A stretch of 64,000 bases of DNA from Flavobacterium davisii (GTDB lineage Bacteria > Bacteroidota > Bacteroidia > Flavobacteriales > Flavobacteriaceae): the NCBI RefSeq assembly GCF_019565505.1, contig NZ_CP067378.1, forward strand, positions 3,258,501 through 3,322,500. The letters are read 5' to 3'. The notes beneath the pieces were generated by a model. It made no database searches and was not told the DNA's origin. It saw nothing but the letters and a program-made list of their open reading frames with translations. Every line of letters starts with the position of its first letter. The first letter of the stretch is position 1. This document shows, piece after piece, positions 1 through 11,484 of this stretch. Position numbers and translations under genes: made by a program.

Positions 1-704
1 TATTTTTATCAATATAATCTTTCAGAGAAAAAATGGAATTTTCTAAAAAAATTAAAAACAAATAGTCCTTTAATCGGCAAATATGATTTTTTTTATAAAC
101 AGTTTCCTCAATTATTTTCTTCAAATATTGTTTCAAAATCAAGAAATAATGATATTGAAAATCTTTCAATATCTAAAAAATTCAAATTTAAGTTTCAAGT
201 TTCAACAATCAATAATGACGAAGACAATGAAAAACAAAAAATTAATATTACTATAAAAAATATCGAAACAAATAAAAATCAAGAAATTGATTTTGTACCA
301 GAGATGTTATATACAAAAAGAACAATCTAAACTCTTCAATTCATTCCTATTTTAATCCTAAACAGGAATTGATAAAAACTTCAGAAGGGATTGAACAATA
401 TCACGATTTTATATTACTAGATTTTAATTTTGATGGTCTAGAAGATTTTGCAATAATAAATTATGAAGGAAGTAATGGAGGTCCTCAATATGCTTATTAC
501 AAACAAAACTCTAAAGGACAATTTGAATTGGATTTACAGCTAACTGATGATATTAGATTATTTCCTATAGAAATTAATAATAAAGAGAGAAATTTGAAAT
601 TTGGTCATCCTTCTGGATGTTGCAAAATAAATACATTTGTTATCAAGATTCAATCTAATGGAAAATGGAAAGAAACGTATTCTAAGTTAGATGATATTAA
701 ATAA
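1..704 (+). CDS. FG-GAP/XAC2610-like hypothetical protein, 5' end cut by window
   Basis: The gene enters from outside the window and ends at a stop at 704. Two one-base losses in A runs (near 50 and near 320) split the frame. Restoring them gives one continuous C-terminal part of about 230 residues. The segment DFNFDGLEDFAIIN followed by GGPQYAYYK resembles the calcium-binding FG-GAP-like repeat seen in XAC2610-type envelope proteins. The tail holds a GCC motif. The family is not well characterised; an extracytoplasmic role is inference, because the N-terminus with any signal peptide is missing. Base composition matches the neighbours. The assignment to XAC2610 is tentative. Confidence 0.45.
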
Positions 705-844
705 CTAATAGCCATAACTTTTTGGGAATCATATCTGATTTCTAGATAAAAATTAAAATGAAGCAGAAAGCTTTTAAGAATAAAGTTTTGAATATTAATT
801 TGAATAAAAATTAAATTTGACTAAACAAGAAAAGGTAATGTAAA

Positions 845-1829
845 ATGAAAATAAAAAACTTTTTCAAAAATTTATTAGTCGTGCTTACTTTTATTAGTTG
901 CAATGGACAAACAAAACTTCTGAAATAAAGTCAAAAAAGAAAGTTCAAAATCATCTATTGTAGATAATTTTAATGCAGAAAAAAACTTCATTTTGATTCA
1001 GAGAAAAAAGTTATATACTCAACTACATTCATTAAAAATTTAGGAAAATTCACAATTTATTATCTTCCTATTTCTAAACAAAGCATTGATTATTACGATA
1101 AATTTGAAGTAAATAACAATATTAAACCCTTATATGAAGAATTAAATTCAGTTAATTATTATTCATCAAGTGATGAAAAAAAATTGATCAAATACTCAAA
1201 GCTAAAGTAAAATTTGAAAACGATTTTTTAATAATAAGTACATTCATCCCTAAAGAATATATAAATATTCAAAGTGAAGAAGATTTTAGTATTGGATTCC
1301 CTTTCATACAAAAATACTATAAAAAGAACAAGGAAATTGGTCATTTTTAATTGATAAAAAAATTAAAAATGCTAATGAAGAACAAAGCTTTAATTCGAAG
1401 GAATATTTTTTTACATTTTATCAAAATAAAAATTTAAACAAAAAATATTCAATCAATGGAAAATGGCAAGTTGATTGTAAAAATGGGCTTGGAAATTTAA
1501 ATATAAAAGATAAAGAGGCTTCTTTAGTAGTTCTTTATAATCAGATATATATTGATATGTCAGAAATTAAAAAAAATGATATTGAAAATGGGGTATCTTA
1601 TAAGTTAAAAGAAATCCCTGAAGATATTGGAAATATTGGACGTAATTTAAATTGGAAAGAATATTTAAATGATGAGCCAATAGCATATATAAAAATGATA
1701 AATGATAAAACTGTAAAATTTTATTGGTATGGTTTTTATAATGAAAAAACAAAAAAAAGAGAATTTAAAGAAATAAGTTTTAATCAAGAGAAGCAAGGAA
1801 AAGAAATAATACTGAAATTATGTAAATAA
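845..1829 (+). CDS. Hypothetical lipoprotein, frame interrupted several times
   Basis: The start at 845 opens with MKIKNFFKNLLVVL followed by TFISCNGQ, a clear lipoprotein signal with the lipobox Cys at about residue 20. The reading frame then jumps repeatedly (near 915, 985, 1200, 1320 and probably others), each time at an A-rich run. The last 90 residues (from 1557) are open and end at 1829. The restored protein would be about 320 residues, rich in Lys, Asn and Ile. I do not recognise the family. It follows the XAC2610-like gene on the same strand after 140 bases, so the two may be envelope proteins of one locus. The breaks are more frequent here than elsewhere, so genuine decay cannot be excluded. 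Confidence 0.45.
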
Positions 1830-1875
1830 TGTTTTTATTTGTAAATCTGTCTTTATAGAATATTTTAAAAAATAT

Positions 1876-1919
1876 TAAACCCCGTTTTTTAGAACAACAG
1901 TTTTAAAAACGAGGTTTTA
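1876..1919. terminator. Hairpin terminator / intergenic repeat copy
   Basis: An AAACCCCGTTTTTTAG arm pairs with a TTTTAAAAACGAGGTTTT arm across an 8-base loop. It lies between the convergent lipoprotein gene (+) and phosphatase gene (-) and can serve both. The same layout, a hairpin followed by a conserved tail, recurs at 26027 and 32236. Confidence 0.6.
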
Positions 1920-2015
1920 AATAGAAAAGTTAAATAAGTTTCTAACCTTGATTTTATTAATAAAATTGATTTACGAATCTGATTTTTAAAGGACTTGAGT
2001 ATGTAAATTATTATT

Positions 2016-2581
2016 TTATTGTATCTTTTCTTTTTTGTAATTGTGAAGAAAATCACCTTTTGGTTTTCCTAAATCAAAAGAAGAATATTTGGTTAACATT
2101 CTAGTGGAAGTACGGGCTTTATCTTTATCCCAGTTTTCGTATTCTATTCTGTAAAGTGCTGAATATAACTCAGCTCTACCTACACCGTGATAACAATGAA
2201 TTAAAACGGGATAATTTTTAGGATTATCCATGATTTTATAAAAGGTCTGTAGATTTTCTTGTGTAGGAACTTGATCAGAACCGTTATTGTAATAGTTAAG
2301 ACCGGGTATTTTTGTAATAGCTTCTTTTTCTGCTGTTAATTCAGAAGGGACTTCTGGGTTGTTTTCTAAATCCTCAGTTCCCGAAATCGTAAGTCTACAA
2401 TTGATTTTATTTTATACTTTTTTACATAATCTTCTATTTCATCGGGAGGTATTACACCACTTTTGTATACTTTTCCTTCTGTAATAGTTTCAAAATTGTG
2501 ATTGAGGTGCATGTCATATACGTATTTTCCACCTATAATTCCTCCTAATATTGCTATGAATAATATTATTTTCTTTTTCAT
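2016..2581 (-). CDS. Dual-specificity/tyrosine-type protein phosphatase, membrane-anchored
   Basis: About 190 residues once a single T loss near 2390 (after DLRF) is restored. The N-terminus MKKKIILFIAILGGIIGG is a membrane anchor or uncleaved signal, so the enzyme probably faces the periplasm or is membrane bound. The signature HCYHGVGRAE matches the P-loop HCxxGxxR of cysteine phosphatases, with Cys as nucleophile and Arg binding phosphate; SIVDLRF upstream is typical of the DSP fold. It starts on the stop codon of the upstream sulfatase-like gene (1-base overlap), so the two are probably translated together. The substrate is unknown; a phospholipid or phosphoglycan head group would fit the partner but is inference. 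Confidence 0.75.
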
Positions 2582-4500
2582 TATTGTGCTAATTTTTTAT
2601 CTATAATTCTATCAAAATAATCTTTAATTAATGCTTTGCAAATTTCTGCCGTTTCTAGCATTTCTTGATTGGGTTTAATGGTAAGTTCTTTTTCTAGTGC
2701 TTTATCATTTTTGTCGTAAAAATGAATACCTTTATTACCATCAAAAGTACAAATATAATTGCCTCTTTGTAATTGGTAGCTATTACCATTAAAATTTATT
2801 GTAAAAGGAGATATGTTTGTTTTACTTGCTAAACTTCTTCCCCAGCTTCTAAAAGGTTTTGAGTATCCAATCATATCTAATACAGTAGGATAAATATCTA
2901 TTTGTTGAGCAAAATCATTATTTTCGCCTTTTAGACTTCCATCTGGCTTGTAGATAAGGATAGGTACAGCTTGTCTATTTACAATTTTGTCATATTCAGG
3001 ATATGCTGTAAGATTAGTATGATCTGCGGTTATAATGAATAGTGTATTTTTAAACCAAGGTTGTTTTTTAGCTTCCTCAAAAAAACGTTTAAAAGCATAA
3101 TCTGTATATCCTACACATTGGTGTATTGGAATGGTTCCTTTAGGAAATTTACCTTCGTATTTTTAGGAACTATATAAGGTTCGTGCGATGAAACGGTAAA
3201 TATGGTACTAAAAAAAGGTGTTTTCTTTTGATCTAATGTTTTTTTCATGAACTGCATAAAAGGTTCGTCCCAAATACCCCATACTCCGTCATGTTGCGTA
3301 TCATCATTAAACTCCGTTTTTCCGTAATAATGATCAAAACCTAAAATATTTCCAAATCCAAGAAATCCCATAGATCCATTAGGTGCTCCATGAAAAAAGA
3401 AGTATCATAACCTAATTCTTTTAGACAAGAAACTAAGGATTGAATTTTTTGATTAGGATAAGGGGAAGAGGTGAAAGCATCTCTAAAGGATGGAATTCCT
3501 GCAATAACAGAAGACATTCCATGGATGGATTTACTCCCATTGGCATAGGCATTAGTAAAGATTAAACTTTCTTTAGCTAATTCATCTAAAAAAGGGGTAT
3601 AACTTTTAAAATGAGGGATACGCGTGTTTTTATTCATACATCCCCAATATTCACGACCAAAACTTTCTGTTATAAATACGACAATATTAGGTTTGGAAGG
3701 ATTATAGTTGTGATATTGTTTGATTGGTTGTATTTGACTATTTAATATAGTATCATTAATTGTGTAATTAACTTTTTGAAAAGTTGTTGTACGGAATGTT
3801 CTAATTAAAGCAAAAGGTGTGTTTAAAATTATATCCGCATGTTGTGGTTTGCTAACGTATTGATTGGCATCTATAAGGTTAATAGGACGAGTACTTTTTT
3901 TGAAATCTCCTCGTATTCCTCCTATTGATAAGATTAAAATAATTATCACTCCAATTTTTGAAGTTAAAAAGTATTTCCAATTATGTTGAACTTTTTCTTC
4001 TTGAACTTTAACTAACTTGTATAATTTAATCCAGATAAAAGCCGTTATAAAAAGAGTAGATAAACATACCAATAACTTACAATAAATCTGAAAAACATAT
4101 TTCCTTTATTCGATTCATGCTTAGCAATATCTAAAATAGCAATAGTGGTTCTTGAGTAGATGTATTTGTAGTATATAAAGTCAATAAAATTAGTGGCATA
4201 GGCTATTAAGTTAGTAATAAAATAGACATAAAATAATAGTTTTTGGTAGCCTTTGTTTGTATTGATCCATAAAGGAAATATGGAGAGTAATATAAACAAG
4301 GAATTTACGTATAATATAGCAGTAGTATCAAATATCAACCCATGAAATGCTAATTTAAAAAACTGTTCTAATGAATCTATTTTTAAAAATTTTAGATTGA
4401 AAAGAGTGAAAAGAACTCGAACTAAGGAGTAAAAAGTATATACAAGTAATATTCTGTAAGCTAGTGCTTTATATTCTTGAACTCTAATGTTTTTGATCAT
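2581..4500 (-). CDS. LTA-synthase-like sulfatase-family membrane phosphotransferase
   Basis: About 640 residues after restoring three one-base losses in T/A runs near 4055, 3400 and 3165. The N-terminal third is hydrophobic with about five membrane segments, followed by an extracytoplasmic alkaline-phosphatase-fold domain. Visible motifs are VVFITESFGREYWG (the metal and Thr/Ser nucleophile loop), NGSKSIHGMSSVIAGIPS, SSHEPY and TADHTN (metal-binding Asp-His). Members of this family move phosphoglycerol or phosphoethanolamine onto envelope polymers or lipids. In Gram-negative Bacteroidota the acceptor is not settled, so I do not assign one. The gene is followed by the overlapping phosphatase gene and preceded by a TAnnTTTG promoter facing away from sdaA. 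Confidence 0.8.
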
Positions 4501-4518
4501 TATGGTGTTTTTTTACCA

Positions 4519-4526
4519 CAAAAATA
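4519..4526 (-). promoter_or_regulatory. Candidate -7 element TATTTTTG for the sulfatase operon
   Basis: Reading the minus strand, TATTTTTG fits the Bacteroidota -7 consensus TAnnTTTG and lies about 20 bases upstream of the start at 4500. Confidence 0.5.
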
Positions 4527-4567
4527 GGCCATAATATGATATCTCTATTTATATTTTTTAAAAAAAT

Positions 4568-4602
4568 TAACGCTTTTTTGTAAAGAATAGGAACCTTATC
4601 TT
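4568..4602 (+). promoter_or_regulatory. Candidate promoter for sdaA (TTTTTTG ... TATCTTTG)
   Basis: A TTTTTTG box is followed about 16 bases later by TATCTTTG, matching the flavobacterial -33/-7 pair. It sits just upstream of the ATG at 4624, so the leader is short. Confidence 0.55.
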
Positions 4603-4623
4603 TGTGGGCTAAACTAGAAAATT

Positions 4624-6048
4624 ATGGAAGAGTGTATTTCAGTATTTGATATGTTAAAAATAGGAGTAGGGCCTTCAAGTTCGCATACTTTAGGTCCTTG
4701 GCGTGCGGCTGAACAATTTTTAAATGAAGTTAAAGAAGCAAACATTCTAAATAAGACGAATAAGGTACAAGTTGATTTATATGGATCACTTTCATTAACA
4801 GGAGTAGGACATGCAACAGATTTAGCTGTAATGTTAGGTCTTAGCGGACAAGATCCAGAATATATTCCAGTTCAAGATATTGAGGGCATTATTCATCAGA
4901 TTAATACTGCAAATGAATTAAAATTAGCGAATGAATTTACCATAAAATTCAATCCAAAATTAGATATTATATTTAATAAAAACTTCTTACCTTTTCACGC
5001 TAATGGTTTGACTTTTACAGCTTTTTATGAAAATGGGAAATATGAATCCACTTTTTATTCAATAGGAGGCGGATTTGTGGTGAAAGAAGAAAGAAGCTCA
5101 GCTAAAGAAAAAGAAGAAGTGAAAAAAACATTTCCTTATCCTATAAATTATGCAACAGAATTATTAAACTATTGTCAACAACAAAATAGGAAAATATCTG
5201 AGATAGTTTATGATAATGAAAAATCAATTCGTACAGAAGATCAAATACATCACGAATTGATAAGAGTTTGGAATACGATGTTAGAATGTATGTATATTGG
5301 TTGTCATACAGAAGGTATTTTACCGGGAGGATTAAATGTAAGGAGAAGAGCTTATGATATGCACCAAAATCTCATCAGAAACTCCAGTTATAATTCACCG
5401 CAAGAATGGTTAGAAACGATTCGTAACACAGAAGTAAAGTTTAGACAAATACTTAAATGGGTCTCTTGCTTTGCATTAGCAGTAAATGAAGTAAATGCTT
5501 CACTAGGTCGTGTTGTTACAGCCCCTACCAATGGAAGTTCAGGGGTAATTCCTGCGGTATTAATGTATTATATGGTTATCGAAAATCATCAAGCTAATGA
5601 GAGTCAAATTAAACAATTTTTGATGGTAGCGGGTGAAATTGGTTCTATTTTCAAAAAAGGAGCTACTATATCAGCAGCTATGGGAGGATGTCAAGCGGAA
5701 ATAGGCGTTTCTTCAGCTATGGCGGCAGGTGCTTTATGCGAACTAATGGGAGGTACACCCGAACAAGTTTTAATGGCAGCAGAAATTGCTATGGAACATC
5801 ATTTAGGACTCACTTGTGACCCTATTGGTGGACTTGTTCAAATTCCTTGTATAGAACGAAATACAATGGGCGCTATTAAAGCAATTAATGCAGCAGAATT
5901 AGCATTAGAAACAGACCCTAAAAATGCAAAGGTTCCATTAGATAAAGTTGTAAATACCATGTGGGAAACAGCTAAAGATATGAATAATAAATATAAAGAA
6001 ACCTCGGAAGGAGGATTGGCAGTTGCCGTAAATATGGCCGATTGTTAA
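4624..6048 (+). CDS. sdaA: L-serine ammonia-lyase (iron-sulfur L-serine dehydratase)
   Basis: 474 residues, full length for the single-chain form with N-terminal beta and C-terminal alpha domains. It deaminates L-serine to pyruvate and ammonia in the cytoplasm using an oxygen-sensitive 4Fe-4S cluster. Visible motifs: [13 protein letters not shown] near residue 15, [16 protein letters not shown] near 235, [14 protein letters not shown] near 300, and Cys-bearing segments [16 protein letters not shown] and [13 protein letters not shown] that supply cluster ligands. The frame is intact, including an intact CCGGG site at 5325. It stands alone under its own promoter, divergent from the sulfatase operon, and is followed by an intergenic repeat. 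Confidence 0.95.
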   Translation: MEECISVFDMLKIGVGPSSSHTLGPWRAAEQFLNEVKEANILNKTNKVQVDLYGSLSLTGVGHATDLAVMLGLSGQDPEYIPVQDIEGIIHQINTANELKLANEFTIKFNPKLDIIFNKNFLPFHANGLTFTAFYENGKYESTFYSIGGGFVVKEERSSAKEKEEVKKTFPYPINYATELLNYCQQQNRKISEIVYDNEKSIRTEDQIHHELIRVWNTMLECMYIGCHTEGILPGGLNVRRRAYDMHQNLIRNSSYNSPQEWLETIRNTEVKFRQILKWVSCFALAVNEVNASLGRVVTAPTNGSSGVIPAVLMYYMVIENHQANESQIKQFLMVAGEIGSIFKKGATISAAMGGCQAEIGVSSAMAAGALCELMGGTPEQVLMAAEIAMEHHLGLTCDPIGGLVQIPCIERNTMGAIKAINAAELALETDPKNAKVPLDKVVNTMWETAKDMNNKYKETSEGGLAVAVNMADC

Positions 6049-6100
6049 GATAAGTATTAATTAAATTCCGAGAGTATCTGAAAAGTTAAAAACCAACATT

Positions 6101-6160
6101 TAGTCTCTCACTTTTACAATAGGAGAAATCACATTATAAGCGTTATGTGATTTTTTCCTT
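6101..6160. repeat. Intergenic palindromic repeat, family A, copy 1
   Basis: AGTCTCTCACTTTTAC is followed by a hairpin of AAATCACAT and ATGTGATTT around a short loop, then a T run. The same core occurs at 17152, 25847 and 32089. Its position after sdaA makes it a possible transcription stop. Confidence 0.6.
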
Positions 6161-6233
6161 TGGTCAAAATGATAAAATGACCATTTTTTCGAATAGCTTT
6201 TTTATCTTTAACTCAATTAAAAAATAAAAAATA

Positions 6234-6566
6234 ATGGATCTTTTAATTCAAAAAATAATAAAAGAAGAAAATATTTCTTTTGAAGAAGTAATAGCCCATA
6301 TTGATGTAAATTATGTGTTTACTCCAGTAGCTTTCAAAAACGGAAATCAAATGAATCAAATAGGAGAAAATAATGGTTCTTGTAAAATATTTTCTTTTGC
6401 CCTTTTACATGAATTAAATAAAGAACAAACGTTAAAGCTTTTCGGGAAATTTTACTATGACGTACTAGCAAAACCAGAAGAACAAGATCATCAAAATATA
6501 CGAAATTTTATTAAATTTGGTTGGGATGGTGTTAAATTTGAAAAACAAGCACTTTCTTTAAAATAG
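6234..6566 (+). CDS. HopJ-family protein
   Basis: 110 residues, the normal full length of the HopJ type III effector family (PF08888). Conserved segments visible: FEEVIAHIDVNYVFTPVAF at the N-terminus, NQIGENNGSCKIFSFALLH in the middle, LFGKFYYDVLAKPE, and DHQNIRNFIKFGWDGVKFE at the end. Despite the name, this family is widespread in free-living bacteria without type III secretion, and its biochemical role is unknown. It looks like a small cytoplasmic protein with no signal or membrane segment. It stands alone between sdaA and recJ, and no secretion genes are near. Confidence 0.85.
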   Translation: MDLLIQKIIKEENISFEEVIAHIDVNYVFTPVAFKNGNQMNQIGENNGSCKIFSFALLHELNKEQTLKLFGKFYYDVLAKPEEQDHQNIRNFIKFGWDGVKFEKQALSLK

Positions 6567-6696
6567 TAAAGAAGTAATAGCCTTTTTTTGTGTTATATTC
6601 GACTAAATAAACGCTTATTTTTATTAATTTTATAGAAGAGGACTTTTTAAAGTACAAAAGGAACTGCATACCGTTTTAATATCATAATCTATAGTT

Positions 6697-8384
6697 ATGC
6701 GTTGGACATTAAAATCTAAGCCAGAATTAGAAAAGATACAAGCTTTACAAGATGTACTCCAAGTAGATGCTATAGTGGCCACTCTTTTAATACAAAGAGG
6801 AATAGAAACATTTGATGATGCTAAAAATTTTTTAGACCATCATTATCAGATTTACACGATCCTTATCTTATGAAGGATATGGATAAAGCAGTAGAGCGAA
6901 TTGAAAAAGCTATTTTACATGATGAAAAAATTTTAGTTTTTGGTGATTATGATGTAGATGGTACTACAGCTGTATCATTAGTTTCTTCTTATTTAAAAAG
7001 CTTTTATCATAATGTGGCTACCTATATACCAGATCGTTATAAAGAAGGCTATGGTGTGTCTTTTCAAGGAATTGATTTTGCAGAGGATAATGATTTTACT
7101 TTAATTATTGCTTTAGATTGTGGGATTAAATCTATTGATCATGTGCAATATGCTTTTCAAAAAGGAATTGATTTTATTATTTGTGATCATCACAGACCGA
7201 GAGTTACTTTACCAAATGCAGTAGCTATTTTAGACCCCAAAAGAGAAGATTGTTTTTATCCATATAAAGAATTGTGCGGTTGTGGAGTTGGATTTAAATT
7301 AATACAGGCATTAGCATCTAAAAGAAATCAAAAAATAGAAGATTTAGTTCCTTATTTGGATTTGGTAGCCACAGCTATAGGTGCTGATATAGTACCTATA
7401 ACAGGAGAAAATAGGGTTTTGGCTAAATTTGGATTAGAGGTAATTAATACCTGTCCTAGACCGAGAATACAAGCCTTAATTTTAAACTTAAAGAAAAAAG
7501 AATTAACCATTTCAGATGTTGTTTTTATTATAGCACCACGAATAAATGCTGCTGGAAGGATAAAACATGGTAATTATGCAGTATCGTTATTAACAGAGTT
7601 TGATTTATTACAAGCTTCTCAATGTGCAGCTGCTATTGAAATTTTTAATTCGGATAGAAAAGATTTAGACAAACAAATAACAGAAGAAGCATTAGAACAA
7701 ATTTTACATAATCAAGAAATTGATCGCTTTTCAACGGTTGTTTATAAAGAAAATTGGCATAAAGGCGTTATAGGAATTGTAGCCTCTCGTTTGGTAGAAA
7801 ATTATTATCGTCCAACTATTGTTTTTACAAAAAGTGGTAACCAATTAGCAGCATCCGCCCGATCTGTAAAAGATTTTGATATTTATAATGCTTTAGAAGC
7901 TTGTGCGGAACATTTAGAGCAATTTGGAGGACACATGTATGCTGCTGGTATGACTTTAAAAGAAGAAAATTATGATAAATTTAAGATCGCTTTTGAGAAA
8001 ACGGTAAAAGAATCTATTCATCCAGATTTATTAACACCTGAAATCAATATAGATCTAGAAATTCAATTGGCTGATATTACACCCAAATTAATGCGTATTT
8101 TAAAACAATTTGAACCTTTTGGACCTGAAAATATGACCCCCCTCTTTATCTCAAAATCACTGCATGACACAGGTTATGGTAAAGCTGTAGGACAAAATGA
8201 AGAACATCTTCGCCTTTTTGTAAAGCAAAATAAAAGCGAAAGTTATAGCGCAATAGGTTTTGGTATTGGTAAAAAACAATTACTTACTTCCAATTTGAGA
8301 AGATTTGATGCCGTGTATTCTATTGAAGAAAATGAGTGGAATGGAGCTGTTTCATTGCAACTTAGATTACGAGACATAAAATGA
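6697..8384 (+). CDS. recJ: Single-stranded-DNA-specific exonuclease RecJ
   Basis: About 562 residues when read from the ATG at 6697 (MRWTLKSKPELEK); a single T loss near 6830 breaks the frame before LSDLHDPYLMKDM. RecJ is the 5'-3' single-strand exonuclease of recombination and repair. DHH phosphoesterase motifs: VFGDYDVDGTTA near residue 85, LIIALDCG, FIICDHHRP, then APRINAAGRI and the DHHA1 domain with GQFGGH-like EQFGGHMYAAGM. The stop overlaps the start of the next gene by ATGA, suggesting translational coupling with the transporter genes. Confidence 0.95.
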
Positions 8385-9312
8385 TAAAATTAGAGATAGA
8401 ATATTTTAAAATTCAATTTAAATTATTTAATAGACAATTAAAAGACTCTGGAATATCCCTTCAATTAGCATATCCTCTTTTAATAATAGGGTTTTGGTTG
8501 GGGGGCATTATTTGTTTAAAACATCACCTTATGCTCATCTAATATGTTTTTTTTATAGCTTAAGTATTTGTATTTATTTATCGGATAAAGAAAGAAACTC
8601 CTTTTTAAAAACAACTTTTAATAAACTAGAATATCGTAAGATAAGAATACTTGAAAATATTATTTTTAATTTACCCATATTCATTTTATTGATTTTAAAT
8701 CATTGCTATTTAGAAATTTTAATATTATTATTAAGTTGTTTTCTTTTTGCATTTATAAGTTTTAAAAAATGTTATAATACAACCATTCCAACACCATTTT
8801 CTAAAAATCCGTTTGAGTTTTCTATTGGTTTTAGAAAAAAAATTTGGACATATCCTCTTTTTCTTTTTCTAGCAATTATGGCTATGAAAGTTAGAAATCT
8901 AAATTTAGGAATTGTAGCTACAATAGGACCTATTGTAGTTTCTTATTCTTATTATTTAATGATGGAACCTGATTATTTTATTTGGATTCATCAGTTTTCA
9001 TCAAAAGAATTTTTAAAGTATAAAATTTATCAAGCAATAAAAAATAGTTTATTGCTTTCAATCATTTTATTATTATCAATTAGTCTTTATTTTTATCAAA
9101 GTTTAGACAAAATTTTGTTCGCTTATGGATTAGCAATTTTATTTTTTTGTTTAATAATAATCATAAAGTATGCCTCTTATCCAAACAAAATAGGTTTTCC
9201 TGAAATAATACTTATTACATTCTGTATTTATTTACCTCCTTTATTACTGGTTTTTATTCCGTACTTTTACAAAAAAGCATATCAAAAGATTAATAAGTTT
9301 TTATATGATTAA
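8381..9312 (+). CDS. ABC exporter membrane subunit
   Basis: About 310 residues from the ATG at 8381, which overlaps the recJ stop. One G loss in a G run near 8500 shifts the frame; restored, the protein runs from MIKLEIEYFKIQFKLFNRQL into a chain of about seven or eight hydrophobic helices, ending KKAYQKINKFLYD. No soluble domain is seen. It overlaps the next gene, an ABC ATPase, by eight bases, so the pair is very probably an exporter with this as the permease half. The substrate is unknown. Sequence motifs are too weak to place it in a named permease family. Confidence 0.7.
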
Positions 9313-9984
9313 CATTCAAATTCACTCAAAAAAATATGGAAATAAATTAGTCTTAAATTCGATTAATTTAAATTTTGAAAAAGGAAAAGTGTATGGTATT
9401 GTAGGTGATAATGGTGCAGGTAAAACTACTTTTTTTAACTGTTTCTGTGGTTTGGAAGAATTTGAAGGAACTATTAAAAGTACAGCATTATCATTAAAAA
9501 ATAAAATAGGATATTTACCTACAGAGCCATACTTTTTTGATAAAATGACAGGTAAAGAATACCTCCAGTTTTTTTGTAATGCTCGAAGATTATATGGAGT
9601 TCCTATTCAAAAAAGAAATGTTTTCGAATTACCTTTGGATCAATATACCTTAAATTATTCAACTGGAATGAAAAAAAATTAGCTTTAACGGCTATTTTAC
9701 TTTTAGATAATGAATGTTTTGTTCTTGATGAGCCTTTTAATGGAGTAGATTTTCAGAGTAATTTCTTAATTACAGAAATTATTCATGAATTAAGAAATTT
9801 AAAAAAAATAGTTTTAATTTCTTCTCATATTTTTTCAACTTTAAAAGAAACTTGTGATGAAATAATCCTTTTAAAGAGAGGAAGTGTAGAACAGCAAATA
9901 AAAAAAGAAAAATTTTCAGAGCTCGAAAAGGAGTTAAAACAAACAACTTTAAAAGAATTGATTAATAATCTAGAATTAAAATAA
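9305..9984 (+). CDS. ABC transporter ATP-binding protein
   Basis: About 226 residues after restoring one A lost from the run near 9675. Walker A is GDNGAGKTT near residue 35, the signature is YSTGMKKKLAL, Walker B is CFVLDEPFNGVD, and the switch His sits in SSHIF. The unit is short, as is usual for an ATPase paired with a separate permease. It overlaps the permease gene upstream and ends one base before the GTG start of the MFS gene, so the three transporter genes and recJ probably form one transcript. Confidence 0.85.
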
Positions 9985-9985
9985 A

Positions 9986-11236
9986 GTGTCAAGAATAAAA
10001 CAAAAAGATCCTTATTCATCATTAAAAATAAAAGAGTTTAGATGGTTTTTAGCTATGCGATTAGCCATTGTGTTAGCATGGTCTATGCAGTTTATAATCG
10101 TAGAATGGGAAGTGTATAGAATTACTAAAGATCCTTGGTCATTAGGACTTATAGGTTTAATGGAAGTAATTCCGGCTATTGTTTTAGCATTATTTGCTGG
10201 ACATATTGTAGATAAAAATGAGAAGAGGAAAATGCTAATGAGTTGTTATTTTGGCTTATTTATACTCTCATTGGTATTAACGAATTTAATCAATCCCTTT
10301 TATTTTTCTTTTTTTAAAAAGAAAGAAATACTTTACGGTATATATACTTTAGTTTTTTTAGGAGGTGTAGCTAGAGCTTTTATATTTCCTTCTATATTTA
10401 GCTTGTTGGGATTAATAGTGCCCAATTCAGAAAGATCAAATGCAGCTGCCTGGAGTAGTTCTACTTGGCAAATTTCAGCAACTATTGGTCCTGCATTAGC
10501 AGGTTTTTTAATAGGTTGGATTGGTGTTTTGGGTGCTATGTGTATTGTATTAGTTTGTATTTTAATTGGATTATTTGCACTTTTTCAAATTTCACCCAAA
10601 CCTATTTTAAATATTCAAAAAACAGAATCTGTATATGAAAGTTTGAAAGAAGGATTGGTTTTTGTATTTAGTAATAAAACAATTTTAAACGCTATTTCGT
10701 TAGATATGTTTGCCGTTCTTTTTGGTGGTGCAGTAGCATTGTTACCCATTTTTGCAACAGATATATTAAAAGTTGGTTCAGAAGGATTTGGTATTTTAAG
10801 AGCAGCACCTGCAATAGGAGGGTTGATTACTATGTTATTAGCAACTCATTTTGATTTAAATTATCGAGCAGGGAAAAAATTATTATGGGCAGTTTTTGGT
10901 TTCGGAATCTGTATTATTGTTTTTGGTTTATCATCAAATTTTTGGATTTCAGTTGTAGCATTATTTATGAGTGGTGTTACGGACGGAATTTCGGTTGTAA
11001 TCCGATCTACAATATTGCAGTTATATACTCCTGATGCAATGAGAGGAAGAGTGTCTTCAGTTAATTCAATATTTGTAGGATCTTCTAATGAATTAGGTGC
11101 TTTTGAAAGTGGATTTACTTCAAAACTTATGGGAACTGTAAATGCCGTTATTTTTGGAGGAATTATGACGTTAGTAGTGGTGAGTAGTATGGCAATAGCT
11201 TCACCAAAATTTAGAGATCTTAATATAGATAACTAG
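9986..11236 (+). CDS. MFS transporter
   Basis: 416 residues with a GTG start at 9986, twelve hydrophobic helices, and the family loop GHIVDKNEKRKML between helices 2 and 3 (G-x-x-x-D-x-x-x-R/K-R/K). The N-half loop SNAAAWSSSTWQISATIGPA and the C-half MRGRVSSVNSIFVGSSNELG resemble the enterobactin-exporter/MFS_3 type (EntS-like, PF05977). It probably exports a small molecule across the inner membrane; the substrate is not deducible. The frame is intact. It follows the ABC ATPase by one base and ends before a hairpin. Confidence 0.85.
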   Translation: MSRIKQKDPYSSLKIKEFRWFLAMRLAIVLAWSMQFIIVEWEVYRITKDPWSLGLIGLMEVIPAIVLALFAGHIVDKNEKRKMLMSCYFGLFILSLVLTNLINPFYFSFFKKKEILYGIYTLVFLGGVARAFIFPSIFSLLGLIVPNSERSNAAAWSSSTWQISATIGPALAGFLIGWIGVLGAMCIVLVCILIGLFALFQISPKPILNIQKTESVYESLKEGLVFVFSNKTILNAISLDMFAVLFGGAVALLPIFATDILKVGSEGFGILRAAPAIGGLITMLLATHFDLNYRAGKKLLWAVFGFGICIIVFGLSSNFWISVVALFMSGVTDGISVVIRSTILQLYTPDAMRGRVSSVNSIFVGSSNELGAFESGFTSKLMGTVNAVIFGGIMTLVVVSSMAIASPKFRDLNIDN

Positions 11237-11267
11237 ATTTTTCTAAAACGAGATTTTAAACTTTAGT

Positions 11268-11310
11268 TTCAAATCCCTTTTTGATTATTTTATTCAAAAA
11301 TGGGATTTGA
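11268..11310 (+). terminator. Hairpin after the MFS gene
   Basis: TCAAATCCCTTTTTG pairs with CAAAAATGGGATTTGA across a 12-base loop; one base is bulged. It is the probable end of the recJ-transporter transcript, though no long T run follows. Confidence 0.5.
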
Positions 11311-11484
11311 TAGGGCATTTTATAATAGAATTAGTCTAAATGCTGTAATCTTGTTATTTGAACTAAAGAAAAACTCGAAATGAATAATAAAACCTTAAAT
11401 AAATTTGATAATCTACTTCATTTTTTTGAGTAAAATTCTCGAATTTCCAACCCAAGAAACAAACTAAATATTAGTTTACTGTTT

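Noticed and set aside
6004..6009. CCTCGG in sdaA as another broken CCNGG site
   Set aside because: The frame and the conserved ETSEGG segment are intact, so this sequence is natural.
6234..6566. Type III secretion effector (HopJ name)
   Set aside because: No secretion apparatus genes nearby and the family is common in bacteria without such systems; kept as a HopJ-family protein of unknown role.
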